DNA of 64,000 nt from Flavobacterium cupreum. Lineage in GTDB: Bacteria; Bacteroidota; Bacteroidia; Flavobacteriales; Flavobacteriaceae. The notes under the pieces are model-generated. The model ran no database searches. It was not told where the DNA came from and saw only the letters and a list, made by a program, of their open reading frames with translations. Shown piece by piece: positions 52,101 through 59,712 of this stretch; position 1 is the first letter of the stretch, and each line of letters begins with the position of its first letter. A program made the translations under genes and the position numbers. The stretch covers positions 1 to 64,000 of the forward strand of contig NZ_QWDM01000017.1 of NCBI RefSeq assembly GCF_003996965.1, given 5' to 3'.

Positions 52101-52964
52101 GTTAGAATCGATGATTTCTTCAACATTATCTTTGTCGATAATAGTATCACGATCAAGGATGATTTCGTTACGTTCGATAGAAACTACCTCACCGGTATCT
52201 TCATCCACGAAATCCTCGTGCCAGGTGTTCAATACACGTGCAGCAAGTCTTCTTCCAATATATTTTTTAATACCTGTTTTAGAAACTTTAATTTCTTCAG
52301 CAAGGTCGAAAATTTCAAGGATATCCTTGTCTCTTTCGAATCCGATTGCACGGAATAAAGTTGTTACCGGTAATTTTTTCTTTCTGTCGATATAAGCATA
52401 CATTACGCTGTTGATATCGGTAGAAAATTCTATCCAGGATCCTTTAAAAGGAATTACTCTGGCAGAATAAAGTTTTGTTCCATTTGCATGGAATGACTGA
52501 CCAAAGAAAACCCCAGGAGAACGGTGTAGTTGAGATACTACTACACGCTCAGCACCATTGATAACAAAGGTACCGCTTGGAGTCATATAAGGTATTGTTC
52601 CAAGGTAAACATCTTGTACAATAGTTTCAAAATCTTCGTGTTCTGGATCAGTACAATATAGTTTTAACCTGGCTTTTAAAGGCACACTATACGTAAGACC
52701 TCTCTCTATACATTCTTGAATTGTATAACGTGGTGGATCAACAAAATAATCTAGGAATTCCAATACAAAGTTATTTCTTGTATCTGTAATTGGAAAGTTT
52801 TCCATGAAGGTGTTGTACAACCCTTCGTTGCCTCTTTCGTCAGATTTAGTTTCTAATTGAAAAAAATCTTTAAAAGATTTAACCTGAACATCTAAGAAAT
52901 CCGGATAGTCAGGAATATTTTTTGTAGAGGCAAAATTCAATCTTTCAGTCTGATTTGTTATCAT
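49152..52964 (-). CDS. rpoB: RNA polymerase beta subunit
   Basis: A 1270-residue core subunit. Recognisable segments include the rifampicin-binding cluster ([17 protein letters not shown] with [14 protein letters not shown]), [17 protein letters not shown] and the C-terminal [22 protein letters not shown]. The ATG at 52964 is preferred over the TTG codon 3 bp earlier. It is separated from rplL by 265 bp that hold an attenuator-like hairpin. Confidence 0.98.
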   Translation of the reverse strand: [1270 protein letters not shown]

Positions 52965-53164
52965 CAATGGACAAAATTTTGATTAAAAAAAAGTAATTTT
53001 TTGTGTAAAAACACATTGTTTAATTCTACTTTTTTTTTGTAATCAATACATCTTTAAAATGAACAAAGAGTAGCAAGTTCAATTTTTTTCTTCGTATTGA
53101 TCAAAAAAAACTTTTTCGTATCTTAAACTATTTGATAATAAAATTGGATATATTTTATTATACG

Positions 53165-53207
53165 AAAAATGGTTTAGGCCATTGAGCGTTCACTCAAGAC
53201 CTAAACC
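53165..53207 (-). terminator. Attenuator-like hairpin between rplL and rpoB
   Basis: GGTTTAGG (53171-53178) pairs with CCTAAACC (53200-53207), with an inner TTGAG/CTCAA stem. On the minus strand it is followed by a T-run (53165-53169). It lies 23 bp after rplL and about 200 bp before rpoB, the classic place for partial termination that sets the ribosomal-protein to polymerase ratio. Confidence 0.7.
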
Positions 53208-53229
53208 TAGTTCTTAAAACCGAGTTGAA

Positions 53230-53601
53230 TTATTTTAATTCAACTACAGCTCCAGCTTCTTCTAATGATTTTTTAAGACCTTCAGCCTCTTCTTTAGAAA
53301 CACCTTCTTTAACGTTACTTGGAGCACCGTCAACTACATCTTTAGCTTCTTTCAAACCTAAACCTGTAAGTTCTTTAACTAATTTTACAACAGCTAATTT
53401 AGAAGCTCCAGCTTCTTTTAATACTACTGTAAATTCAGTTTGTGCTTCTTCAGCAGCACCTTCTCCACCACCAGCAGCAACTACTACAGCTGCAGCAGCA
53501 GGCTCGATACCATACTCATCTTTTAATATTGTTGCTAATTCGTTAACTTCTTTAACTGTTAGGTTAACTAATTGTTCTGCGAATTGTTTCAAATCTGCCA
53601 T
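53230..53601 (-). CDS. rplL: Ribosomal protein bL12 (L7/L12)
   Basis: A 123-residue stalk protein: N-terminal dimerisation helices (MADLKQFAEQLVNLTVKEV), an Ala/Gly-rich hinge (about residues 36-50) and a C-terminal domain (TEFTVVLKEAGASKLAVVK, GLGLKEAKDVVDGAPSNVKE) that recruits translation factors. The length is standard. It lies 87 bp downstream of rplJ and is part of the rplKAJL unit. Confidence 0.97.
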   Translation of the reverse strand: MADLKQFAEQLVNLTVKEVNELATILKDEYGIEPAAAAVVVAAGGGEGAAEEAQTEFTVVLKEAGASKLAVVKLVKELTGLGLKEAKDVVDGAPSNVKEGVSKEEAEGLKKSLEEAGAVVELK

Positions 53602-53688
53602 TTTTTCTATCGTTTAAAATGATTTGTAAAATTATAATTTATTTGTGTGTGCGAATTTAGTAACACAAAAGACAACCTGTCTTTTATA

Positions 53689-54201
53689 TTATGCTTCCTC
53701 AGTTGCTGCTTCTGATTCTTCTCCAGCAAATTTGTTTTGAAGAGCAGAAATAATTCTTTGAGCAGGAGATTGTAATAATCCAATAAGTTCTCCAAGAAGT
53801 TCTTCTTTAGATTTAATAGTTGCTAGTGCATCTAATTGATCATCTCCAATATAAATTTCAGAGTTAATATAAGCTCCCTTTAATACAGGTTTAGCTGATT
53901 TTTTTCTGAAATCTTTAATTATTTTTCCAGGTGCATTTGCAACATCTGAAATAAATATAGCACTGTTACCAGTCAATACTGAAGGTAAATCACCATAGTC
54001 ATTAGCAGAAGCTTCCATTGCTTTTGCAAGCAAAGTGTTTTTTACAACCTCTAATTTAATACCTGCTTTAAAGCAAGCTCTTCTTAAGCTTGAAGTTGTT
54101 TCTGCATTTAATCCAGAAATATCAGATACATAAATAATATTTGTACCAGCTAACTGTGCAGTTAAATCTTCAATCGCGATTGATTTTTCTTCTCTAGTCA
54201 T
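53689..54201 (-). CDS. rplJ: Ribosomal protein uL10
   Basis: A 170-residue protein that anchors bL12 dimers to the ribosome. The N-terminal domain shows REEKSIAIEDLTAQLAGTN and VKNTLLAKAME; the C-terminal helix for bL12 binding ends in an acidic tail (EESEAATEEA). It starts 22 bp after rplA. Confidence 0.96.
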   Translation of the reverse strand: MTREEKSIAIEDLTAQLAGTNIIYVSDISGLNAETTSSLRRACFKAGIKLEVVKNTLLAKAMEASANDYGDLPSVLTGNSAIFISDVANAPGKIIKDFRKKSAKPVLKGAYINSEIYIGDDQLDALATIKSKEELLGELIGLLQSPAQRIISALQNKFAGEESEAATEEA

Positions 54202-54223
54202 ACTAAAAATTATTAACTACCAA

Positions 54224-54913
54224 TTATACTGCTTTTGGGTCCAATGCAATTGCAGGACTCATAGTGCTTGTAAGGTGAATACCTTTAATGTAGGTACCTT
54301 TAGCAGCAGTTGGTTTAAGTTTGATTAATGTTTGAATAATTTCGTGTGCATTGTCATAAATTTGCTCAGCTCCAAAAGAAACTTTACCAATTCCTGCATG
54401 TACGATACCAGTTTTATCAACTTTAAAGTCAATTTTACCAGCTTTAACCTCTGCAACAGCTTTTGCAACATCCATAGTTACAGTACCTGTTTTAGGGTTT
54501 GGCATTAAACCTCTAGGTCCTAAAATACGACCTAATGGACCTAATTTACCCATAACAGCCGGCATAGTGATGATCACATCAACATCTGTCCAACCGTCTT
54601 TAATTTTTTGTAAATAATCGTCAAGACCTACATAGTCTGCTCCGGCTTCTTTAGCTTCCGCTTCTTTATCCGGAGTAACCAATGCTAATACTTTAACATC
54701 TTTACCAGTTCCGTGAGGTAATGTAACTACACCTCTAACCATTTGATTCGCTTTTCTTGGATCTACACCCAAACGAACTGCGATATCAACAGACTCATCA
54801 AATTTTGCAGAAGCTATAACTTTAATCAATGCAGCTGCATCTTTCAAAGAGTATAGTTTGTTCTTTTCAATTTTTGAAGCAGCCTCTTTTTGCTTTTTTG
54901 TTAATTTTGCCAT
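54224..54913 (-). CDS. rplA: Ribosomal protein uL1
   Basis: A 229-residue protein of the L1 stalk, which moves the E-site tRNA. Signature GRILGPRGLMPNPKTGTVT is present near residue 128. The length is usual. It starts 13 bp after rplK. In other bacteria L1 represses the rplKA mRNA; no such site was recognised by eye here. Confidence 0.97.
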   Translation of the reverse strand: MAKLTKKQKEAASKIEKNKLYSLKDAAALIKVIASAKFDESVDIAVRLGVDPRKANQMVRGVVTLPHGTGKDVKVLALVTPDKEAEAKEAGADYVGLDDYLQKIKDGWTDVDVIITMPAVMGKLGPLGRILGPRGLMPNPKTGTVTMDVAKAVAEVKAGKIDFKVDKTGIVHAGIGKVSFGAEQIYDNAHEIIQTLIKLKPTAAKGTYIKGIHLTSTMSPAIALDPKAV

Positions 54914-54926
54914 TTCTTTCTCTTAA

Positions 54927-55364
54927 TTAAAAAGGAGCATCTCCTGATACAGTTATACCCATAGATCTAGCAGTTCCGGCGATCATACTCATTGCAGATT
55001 CGATTGTGAATGCATTTAAATCTACCATTTTATCTTCAGCAATTGCTTTGATAACGTCCCAAGTAACACTAGCTACTTTTTTACGATTTGGTTCACCTGA
55101 TCCAGACTTTAGCTTTGCAGCTTCCAATAATTGGACAGCAGCTGGAGGAGTCTTAACAACAAAATCAAATGATTTGTCTTTATACACAGTAATTTGTACT
55201 GGGCATATTTTGCCAGGTTTATCTTGTGTTCTAGCATTGAACTGCTTACAGAACTCCATGATATTAACCCCAGCAGCTCCTAAAGCAGGTCCAACCGGTG
55301 GCGACGGATTCGCAGCACCTCCCTTAACTTGTAGTTTAACTACCTTACTAATTTCTTTAGCCAT
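54927..55364 (-). CDS. rplK: Ribosomal protein uL11
   Basis: A 145-residue protein of the GTPase-associated centre. It has KLQVKGGAANPSPPVGPALG near residue 9 and the C-terminal rRNA-binding domain (AGTARSMGITV). The length is standard. It is preceded by nusG with a 68-bp gap. Confidence 0.97.
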   Translation of the reverse strand: MAKEISKVVKLQVKGGAANPSPPVGPALGAAGVNIMEFCKQFNARTQDKPGKICPVQITVYKDKSFDFVVKTPPAAVQLLEAAKLKSGSGEPNRKKVASVTWDVIKAIAEDKMVDLNAFTIESAMSMIAGTARSMGITVSGDAPF

Positions 55365-55432
55365 TTTTTAAAAAAATTTAACACCATAATCATTGGAAGC
55401 GACTATAGTGGTTATTATAGATGTAACAAAAA

Positions 55433-55984
55433 TTATACTTTTTCAACTTGCATAAAACTCAATTCCAATGGTGTTTTTCTTCCGAAAATTTTCACCATTA
55501 CTTCAAGTTTACGCTTTTCTTCATTGATTTTTTCAACCGTACCATTAAACCCGTTAAAAGGACCATCGATCACTTTAACAGTTTCACCCAGGTTAAATGG
55601 AATAGCACGAGTATCTGTATTTACAGCTAACTCATCTACTTTTCCTAACATACGATTTACTTCAGAAAGTCTCAACGGAACAGGTTCTCCTCCTTTGATC
55701 TCTCCTAAAAAACCAATTACACTAGTAATTGACTTAATAATATGAGGTATCTCACCAACCAAGTTGGCTTCGATCATAACATACCCAGGGAAGTAAACTT
55801 TATCCTTAGACATTTTCTTTCCCTCTTTTACAGTAACTACTTTTTCTGTAGGCACTAAAACTTGGGAAACATAATCACCCATACCTAGTCTGGCAATTTC
55901 AGTTTCGATATAAGCTTTGACTTTATTTTCCTGTCCGCTTACAGCTCTAACCACATACCATTTTTTCACATTATTATCTGCCAT
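55433..55984 (-). CDS. nusG: Transcription termination/antitermination factor NusG
   Basis: A 183-residue NusG: NGN domain beginning KKWYVVRAVSGQENKVKAYI, linker, then a KOW domain (VIDGPFNGFNGTVEKINEEK). It links RNA polymerase to the ribosome or Rho. The ATG at 55984 is preferred over a GTG one codon earlier. It lies 10 bp after secE. Confidence 0.96.
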   Translation of the reverse strand: MADNNVKKWYVVRAVSGQENKVKAYIETEIARLGMGDYVSQVLVPTEKVVTVKEGKKMSKDKVYFPGYVMIEANLVGEIPHIIKSITSVIGFLGEIKGGEPVPLRLSEVNRMLGKVDELAVNTDTRAIPFNLGETVKVIDGPFNGFNGTVEKINEEKRKLEVMVKIFGRKTPLELSFMQVEKV

Positions 55985-55994
55985 CACAAAAAAA

Positions 55995-56192
55995 TTATCC
56001 TTTTAACCAGTTAAAAAATCCAGCCAAAGCTTTTGCAAAAAATTCGTCTACTCCCCATGTTGCCAAGGCGAATAAAACCGAAAATACAGCCACAACAATT
56101 GTCAATTTTTGAACCTCAGCCCAAGCAGGCCAAGTAACATTTGACTTCAACTCTTCGAAAGCCTCTGATAAATAATTAGTAACTTTTGTCAT
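55995..56192 (-). CDS. secE: Preprotein translocase subunit SecE
   Basis: A 65-residue protein with the amphipathic helix YLSEAFEELKSNVTWPAWAE and one membrane helix (about residues 27-47), the minimal SecE of most bacteria. It supports the SecYEG channel in the inner membrane. The start MTKVTNYLS at 56192 is chosen; a longer frame upstream would run into tRNA-Trp. It is followed closely by nusG. Confidence 0.95.
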   Translation of the reverse strand: MTKVTNYLSEAFEELKSNVTWPAWAEVQKLTIVVAVFSVLFALATWGVDEFFAKALAGFFNWLKG

Positions 56193-56210
56193 TTGATATA
56201 TTTTATATTG

Positions 56211-56281
56211 CACGGGCGGAGGGATTCGAACCCCCATCAACGGTTTTGGAGACCGCTATTCTACCCTTGAACTACGCCCGT
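56211..56281 (-). tRNA. tRNA-Trp (CCA)
   Basis: A 71-nt tRNA with acceptor stem ACGGGCG/CGCCCGU, anticodon loop CTCCAAA giving anticodon CCA, and T loop GGTTCGAATCC. CCA is not encoded. It stands 18 bp before secE, a conserved linkage. Confidence 0.96.
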
Positions 56282-56289
56282 AATTAAAA

Positions 56290-56332
56290 GCCAGTGATTT
56301 CAATTATGAAAATCAACTGGCTTTCTTATAAT
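56290..56332 (-). terminator. Terminator-like hairpin after tuf
   Basis: On the minus strand AAAGCCAGT with a further inner stem (TGATTT/AAATCA) pairs with ACTGGCTTT and is followed by TTTTAATTA. It lies just after tuf and before tRNA-Trp, so it may separate the tRNA-tuf unit from the tRNA-Trp-secE unit. Confidence 0.65.
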
Positions 56333-56342
56333 TTTTATAGGA

Positions 56343-57530
56343 TTATCCTACGATTTCAGTCACCTGACCTGCACCTACAGTTCTACCACCTTCACGGATA
56401 GCGAAACGTAAACCTACGCTCATTGCGATTGGGCTTAATAAAGATACATTGATAGTCAAGTTGTCTCCTGGCATTACCATCTCTACTCCTTCTGGTAAAG
56501 TAATAACTCCTGTTACGTCAGTTGTACGTACGTAGAACTGTGGACGGTAGTTATTATGGAATGGAGTGTGACGTCCACCTTCTTCTTTTTTCAAGATATA
56601 AACCTCTGCTTTGAAAGTAGCGTGTGGTTTTACTGATCCTGGCTTAATGATAACCATTCCTCTTTTGATAGATTCTTTATCAACACCTCTTAACAATAAA
56701 CCTACGTTATCTCCAGCTTCACCTCTATCAAGGATTTTACGGAACATCTCAACTCCTGTAATAGTAGAAGTTAATTTATCAGCTCCCATACCAATGATTT
56801 CAACAGCATCACCTGTATTAGCAATACCAGTTTCGATACGACCTGTAGCAACAGTTCCACGACCAGTAATTGTAAATACATCCTCAACTGGCATCAAGAA
56901 TGGTTTTGCAGTATCACGGATTGGCTCTTCGATCCAAGCATCAACAGCTTCCATTAATTCAATAATTTTAGGAACCCAAGCAGGATCATTGTTCAATCCT
57001 CCTAAAGCAGAACCTTGAACAACAGGACCATTATCTCCATCATATTCGTAGAAAGATAATAAATCTCTGATTTCCATTTCAACAAGCTCTAATAACTCAG
57101 CGTCATCAACCATGTCAACTTTGTTCATGAAAACTACCATTCTAGGAATACCAACCTGGCGACCTAAAAGGATGTGCTCACGAGTTTGTGGCATTGGACC
57201 ATCTGTAGCAGCAACTACTAAGATAGCTCCGTCCATTTGAGCAGCACCAGTAACCATGTTCTTTACGTAATCCGCGTGACCTGGACAGTCAACGTGAGCG
57301 TAGTGACGGTTAGCTGTTTCATACTCTACGTGTGATGTATTAATAGTAATACCTCTTTCTTTCTCCTCTGGAGCGTTATCGATTTGATCAAACGATTTTG
57401 CTTGACAGTAACCTGCGTCAGACAATACTTTTGTAATTGCTGCAGTTAATGTAGTTTTTCCGTGATCCACGTGTCCAATTGTACCTATGTTTAAGTGCGG
57501 TTTGGAACGATTAAAATTCTCCTTTGCCAT
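56343..57530 (-). CDS. tuf: Elongation factor Tu
   Basis: A 395-residue GTPase that delivers aminoacyl-tRNA to the ribosome. G motifs: GHVDHGKTT (near residue 19), DCPGHADYV and NKVDMVDD. The length is standard. It is preceded by three tRNA genes on the same strand, as in many bacteria, and followed by a hairpin and tRNA-Trp. Confidence 0.99.
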   Translation of the reverse strand: MAKENFNRSKPHLNIGTIGHVDHGKTTLTAAITKVLSDAGYCQAKSFDQIDNAPEEKERGITINTSHVEYETANRHYAHVDCPGHADYVKNMVTGAAQMDGAILVVAATDGPMPQTREHILLGRQVGIPRMVVFMNKVDMVDDAELLELVEMEIRDLLSFYEYDGDNGPVVQGSALGGLNNDPAWVPKIIELMEAVDAWIEEPIRDTAKPFLMPVEDVFTITGRGTVATGRIETGIANTGDAVEIIGMGADKLTSTITGVEMFRKILDRGEAGDNVGLLLRGVDKESIKRGMVIIKPGSVKPHATFKAEVYILKKEEGGRHTPFHNNYRPQFYVRTTDVTGVITLPEGVEMVMPGDNLTINVSLLSPIAMSVGLRFAIREGGRTVGAGQVTEIVG

Positions 57531-57585
57531 TTTACTTAATTTTTAATCTTAGTTATATATTAATTTTCAATTTCCTACTTACTTG

Positions 57586-57657
57586 AGCCAATGTCGGGAA
57601 TTGAACCCGAGACCTCTTCCTTACCAAGGAAGCACTCTACCCCTGAGCTACACCGGC
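57586..57657 (-). tRNA. tRNA-Thr (GGT)
   Basis: A 72-nt tRNA with acceptor GCCGGTG/CATTGGC (with two G-U pairs), anticodon stem CTTCC/GGAAG, anticodon GGT and T arm GGGTTCAATTCCC. It lies 55 bp before tuf. Confidence 0.95.
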
Positions 57658-57740
57658 AGAATCCTTGATTTAAGAGTCTTAATCAGTATTTTGATTTATT
57701 CAAATCAAAACCTGAAAAACATAATCTAAAATTCATTTTG

Positions 57741-57821
57741 TGGGGAGAGCAGGATTCGAACCTGCGAAGTTCACACAGCAGATTTACAGTCTGCCCTCGT
57801 TGGCCGCTTGAGTATCTCCCC
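57741..57821 (-). tRNA. tRNA-Tyr (GTA)
   Basis: An 81-nt tRNA with acceptor GGGGAGA/TCTCCCC, anticodon GTA in loop CTGTAAA, and a long variable arm (GTGTGAACTTC) typical of class II tRNA-Tyr. Confidence 0.96.
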
Positions 57822-57945
57822 GGACAATATTAGATTTTTTGATGTAAGTTTTTAGAAGAATCTAAAACCAAATCAGAAAATCCAAATTTGTTTATTCCAT
57901 AATTTTAAAGAACCTGTTTCAAATCGCATTTGAAACCTTTTTCTG

Positions 57946-58019
57946 AGCCGGCGGAGGGACTCGAACCCACGACCTGCTGATTACAAATCAGCTGCTCTAG
58001 CCAACTGAGCTACGCTGGC
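57946..58019 (-). tRNA. tRNA-Thr (TGT)
   Basis: A 74-nt tRNA with acceptor GCCAGCG/CGCCGGC, anticodon stem CTGAT/ATCAG, anticodon TGT and T arm GGGTTCGAGTCCC. It is the first gene of the tRNA-tuf transcript. Confidence 0.96.
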
Positions 58020-58028
58020 AATAACATT

Positions 58029-58056
58029 AAAAAAGTCCGCTATTTCTAACGGACTG
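58029..58056 (-). terminator. Terminator-like hairpin at the head of the tRNA-tuf transcript
   Basis: On the minus strand AGTCCG pairs with CGGACT and is followed by six T residues. It lies between hpf and tRNA-Thr. It begins right at the predicted start of the promoter at 58057-58085, so it is either the hpf terminator or an early attenuator. Confidence 0.6.
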
Positions 58057-58085
58057 CAAATGTAGCTATTTTATCTTTGAATCAA
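58057..58085 (-). promoter_or_regulatory. Promoter of the tRNA-tuf unit
   Basis: On the minus strand TTG (58083-58085), 18-bp spacer, TACATTTG (58057-58064), a very good match to the Bacteroidota consensus and similar to the rRNA-type promoters at 276-306. Confidence 0.7.
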
Positions 58086-58109
58086 AACATTTTTTGAAAA
58101 AAATTTTAA

Positions 58110-58412
58110 TTATATGTGTGTTCTTATTTTTTCTTTCCTTTTTACCAGTAAACGTTCTAAAGATTCTGCCGAAAGTTCTACCGCTTCTTCAAAAGTTTTA
58201 CACTGCTTTTTTACCAAAAAATCATCCCCAGGAACATTAATCTTTATCTCCACTGCTTTATTCTCCTTATCACTAGTTCTTTCCACTTTTAAAAAAACAT
58301 CTGCCGAAACCACACGATCGTAGTATTTTTCCAATTTATCCATTCTTTCCTGAATAAAATCTACCAACTTTCTGTCAACAGTAAAGTTAACTGCATGAAC
58401 ATCTACCTTCAT
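58110..58412 (-). CDS. hpf: Ribosome hibernation-promoting factor, short form
   Basis: A 100-residue protein of the HPF/RaiA family, which binds the small subunit decoding region in stationary phase. Pattern: MKVDVHAVNFTVDRKLVDFI, ERMDKLEKYYDRVVSADV, then KINVPGDDFLVKK and a basic C-terminus. It lacks the long-form dimerisation domain. The start MKVDVHAV at 58412 is preferred over an upstream in-frame codon. It lies 33 bp after the recombinase gene and is probably cotranscribed. Confidence 0.88.
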   Translation of the reverse strand: MKVDVHAVNFTVDRKLVDFIQERMDKLEKYYDRVVSADVFLKVERTSDKENKAVEIKINVPGDDFLVKKQCKTFEEAVELSAESLERLLVKRKEKIRTHI

Positions 58413-58445
58413 AATATAAATTTTAGGGTTAAACATTAAGAATTA

Positions 58446-59339
58446 CTACTTATTCCTTGGATGGGCCTTAACGTATACTTTTTTAAGTTCTGCCAAACTA
58501 TTATGAGTATAAACCTGTGTTGAAGCCAGGCTGGAATGTCCTAATAATTCTTTAACTGAATTTAAATCTGCTCCGTTATTCAGTAAATGAGTCGCAAAAG
58601 TATGCCTGAGGACATGGGGACTTTTTTTTACCTTTTCAGAGACTTTACTAAAGTAAGAATTAATTAATCGATACACAAAAGATTCACTTAATTTTAATCC
58701 TTTTTTCGAAATAAAAAAATAATCTTCATCGACGATTTTCGCAACAGAAACTCTTTCACTTAGATACAATTTAAACTGCGCCACAATAACCGGAAGAATC
58801 GGAATTATACGCTCCTTATTCCTCTTCCCTAAAACCTTAATTACATTCGACGATAAATCAACATTATACATCATTAAATGTATCAGCTCCGCTCTTCGCA
58901 TTCCTGTTGTGTAAAACAAATCAACAATCAGCTTATCGCGTATTTCTTCAAAACCTACCGGATCACTTACCTCCTCTATCAAATCCGTAAGTTCTTTTTC
59001 AGAAAACGGAATCTGAATAATCTTAGGCGTTTTTAAAGCCTTATGCTTTAGCATTGGATTTATTTCGATTTGCCTGATTTTTAAAAGAAATTTGTAATAC
59101 GCTTTCAAAGAAGCCATTTTCCTGTTTACGGAAACATTAGAAATATCCTGATCCACTAAAGAGACAATCCAGCTCCTAATCTGACTGTAATTAACCTGAT
59201 CTATATTTTCCTGTTCAAAATGAGTTTTATTGAACAATTCAAAAAACAAAATATCATTTAAGTAAGCATTAACCGTATGAGGAGAATATTTTTTCTCCAA
59301 CTGAAGATAATCCCGAAACGCTTCTTTATTTGTCTTCAT
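58446..59339 (-). CDS. Tyrosine recombinase XerC/XerD-type
   Basis: A 297-residue tyrosine recombinase with a SAM-like N-terminal DNA-binding domain and catalytic residues R148 (TTGMRRAE), H242 and R245 (PHVLRHTFATH), H268 (LLGHSS) and nucleophile Y277 (STQVYTH). The length fits XerC/XerD, which resolve chromosome dimers at dif. Neighbouring housekeeping genes argue for a chromosomal Xer enzyme rather than a mobile-element integrase. XerC versus XerD is not decided. Confidence 0.9.
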   Translation of the reverse strand: MKTNKEAFRDYLQLEKKYSPHTVNAYLNDILFFELFNKTHFEQENIDQVNYSQIRSWIVSLVDQDISNVSVNRKMASLKAYYKFLLKIRQIEINPMLKHKALKTPKIIQIPFSEKELTDLIEEVSDPVGFEEIRDKLIVDLFYTTGMRRAELIHLMMYNVDLSSNVIKVLGKRNKERIIPILPVIVAQFKLYLSERVSVAKIVDEDYFFISKKGLKLSESFVYRLINSYFSKVSEKVKKSPHVLRHTFATHLLNNGADLNSVKELLGHSSLASTQVYTHNSLAELKKVYVKAHPRNK

Positions 59340-59431
59340 AAGAATTTTATACTTATATATAATGCAAACACCTATTTACCAAATACGGCCTTCAAAACAC
59401 TAAAATCACAAAAACGTAAAAAATTGAGCGC

Positions 59432-59479
59432 AAAAAAAACCGTTAGCATCAAAGTTAAAACTTTTTGATGACTAACGGT
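59432..59479 (-). terminator. Terminator of rpsU
   Basis: ACCGTTAG pairs with CTAACGGT, with an inner ATCAAA/TTTGAT stem, followed on the minus strand by eight T residues. It starts 23 bp after the rpsU stop. Confidence 0.85.
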
Positions 59480-59501
59480 AATTATTTTTAAAAGGCTAAT
59501 A

Positions 59502-59696
59502 CTAACTTTCTAAACCATCTCTCATGTTTTGAATGTAAGCCGCTTTTTGAATTTGAGCTCTTTTGATAACAGAAGGCTTAATAAAAGCAGTACGTGCTCT
59601 TAGTTGACGAACAGTTCCTGTTTTATCAAATTTTCTTTTATAGCGCTTTAATGCTCTATCGATATTTTCTCCGTCTTTAATTGGTATAATTAACAT
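59502..59696 (-). CDS. rpsU: Ribosomal protein bS21
   Basis: A 64-residue basic protein of the small subunit. Pattern: MLIIPIKDGENIDRALKRYK, then RKFDKTGTVRQLRARTAFIKP; the length is standard. In Flavobacterium bS21 helps hide the anti-Shine-Dalgarno end of 16S rRNA, and its own mRNA carries an unusually strong Shine-Dalgarno, as here. It is monocistronic with its own promoter and terminator. Confidence 0.97.
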   Translation of the reverse strand: MLIIPIKDGENIDRALKRYKRKFDKTGTVRQLRARTAFIKPSVIKRAQIQKAAYIQNMRDGLES

Positions 59697-59704
59697 AATA
59701 TAGA

Positions 59705-59712
59705 CACCTCCT
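59705..59712 (-). promoter_or_regulatory. Strong Shine-Dalgarno of rpsU
   Basis: AGGAGGTG on the minus strand, 8 nt before the ATG, is fully complementary to the 16S anti-Shine-Dalgarno CACCTCCT. No other gene in the window has a comparable site; most starts have AT-rich leaders. This fits autoregulation by ribosomes lacking bS21. Confidence 0.85.

Noticed and set aside
55448..55745. Plus-strand ORFs opposite nusG
   Set aside because: They overlap nusG fully and carry no recognisable domain.
56193..56240. N-terminal extension of SecE
   Set aside because: It would be translated from tRNA-Trp sequence; the SecE domain starts at 56192.
58446..59339. Integrase of a mobile island
   Set aside because: It sits among hpf, rpsU and tuf; the tRNA-Thr, tRNA-Tyr and tRNA-Thr genes nearby show no direct repeats of their 3' ends, and no cargo genes follow.
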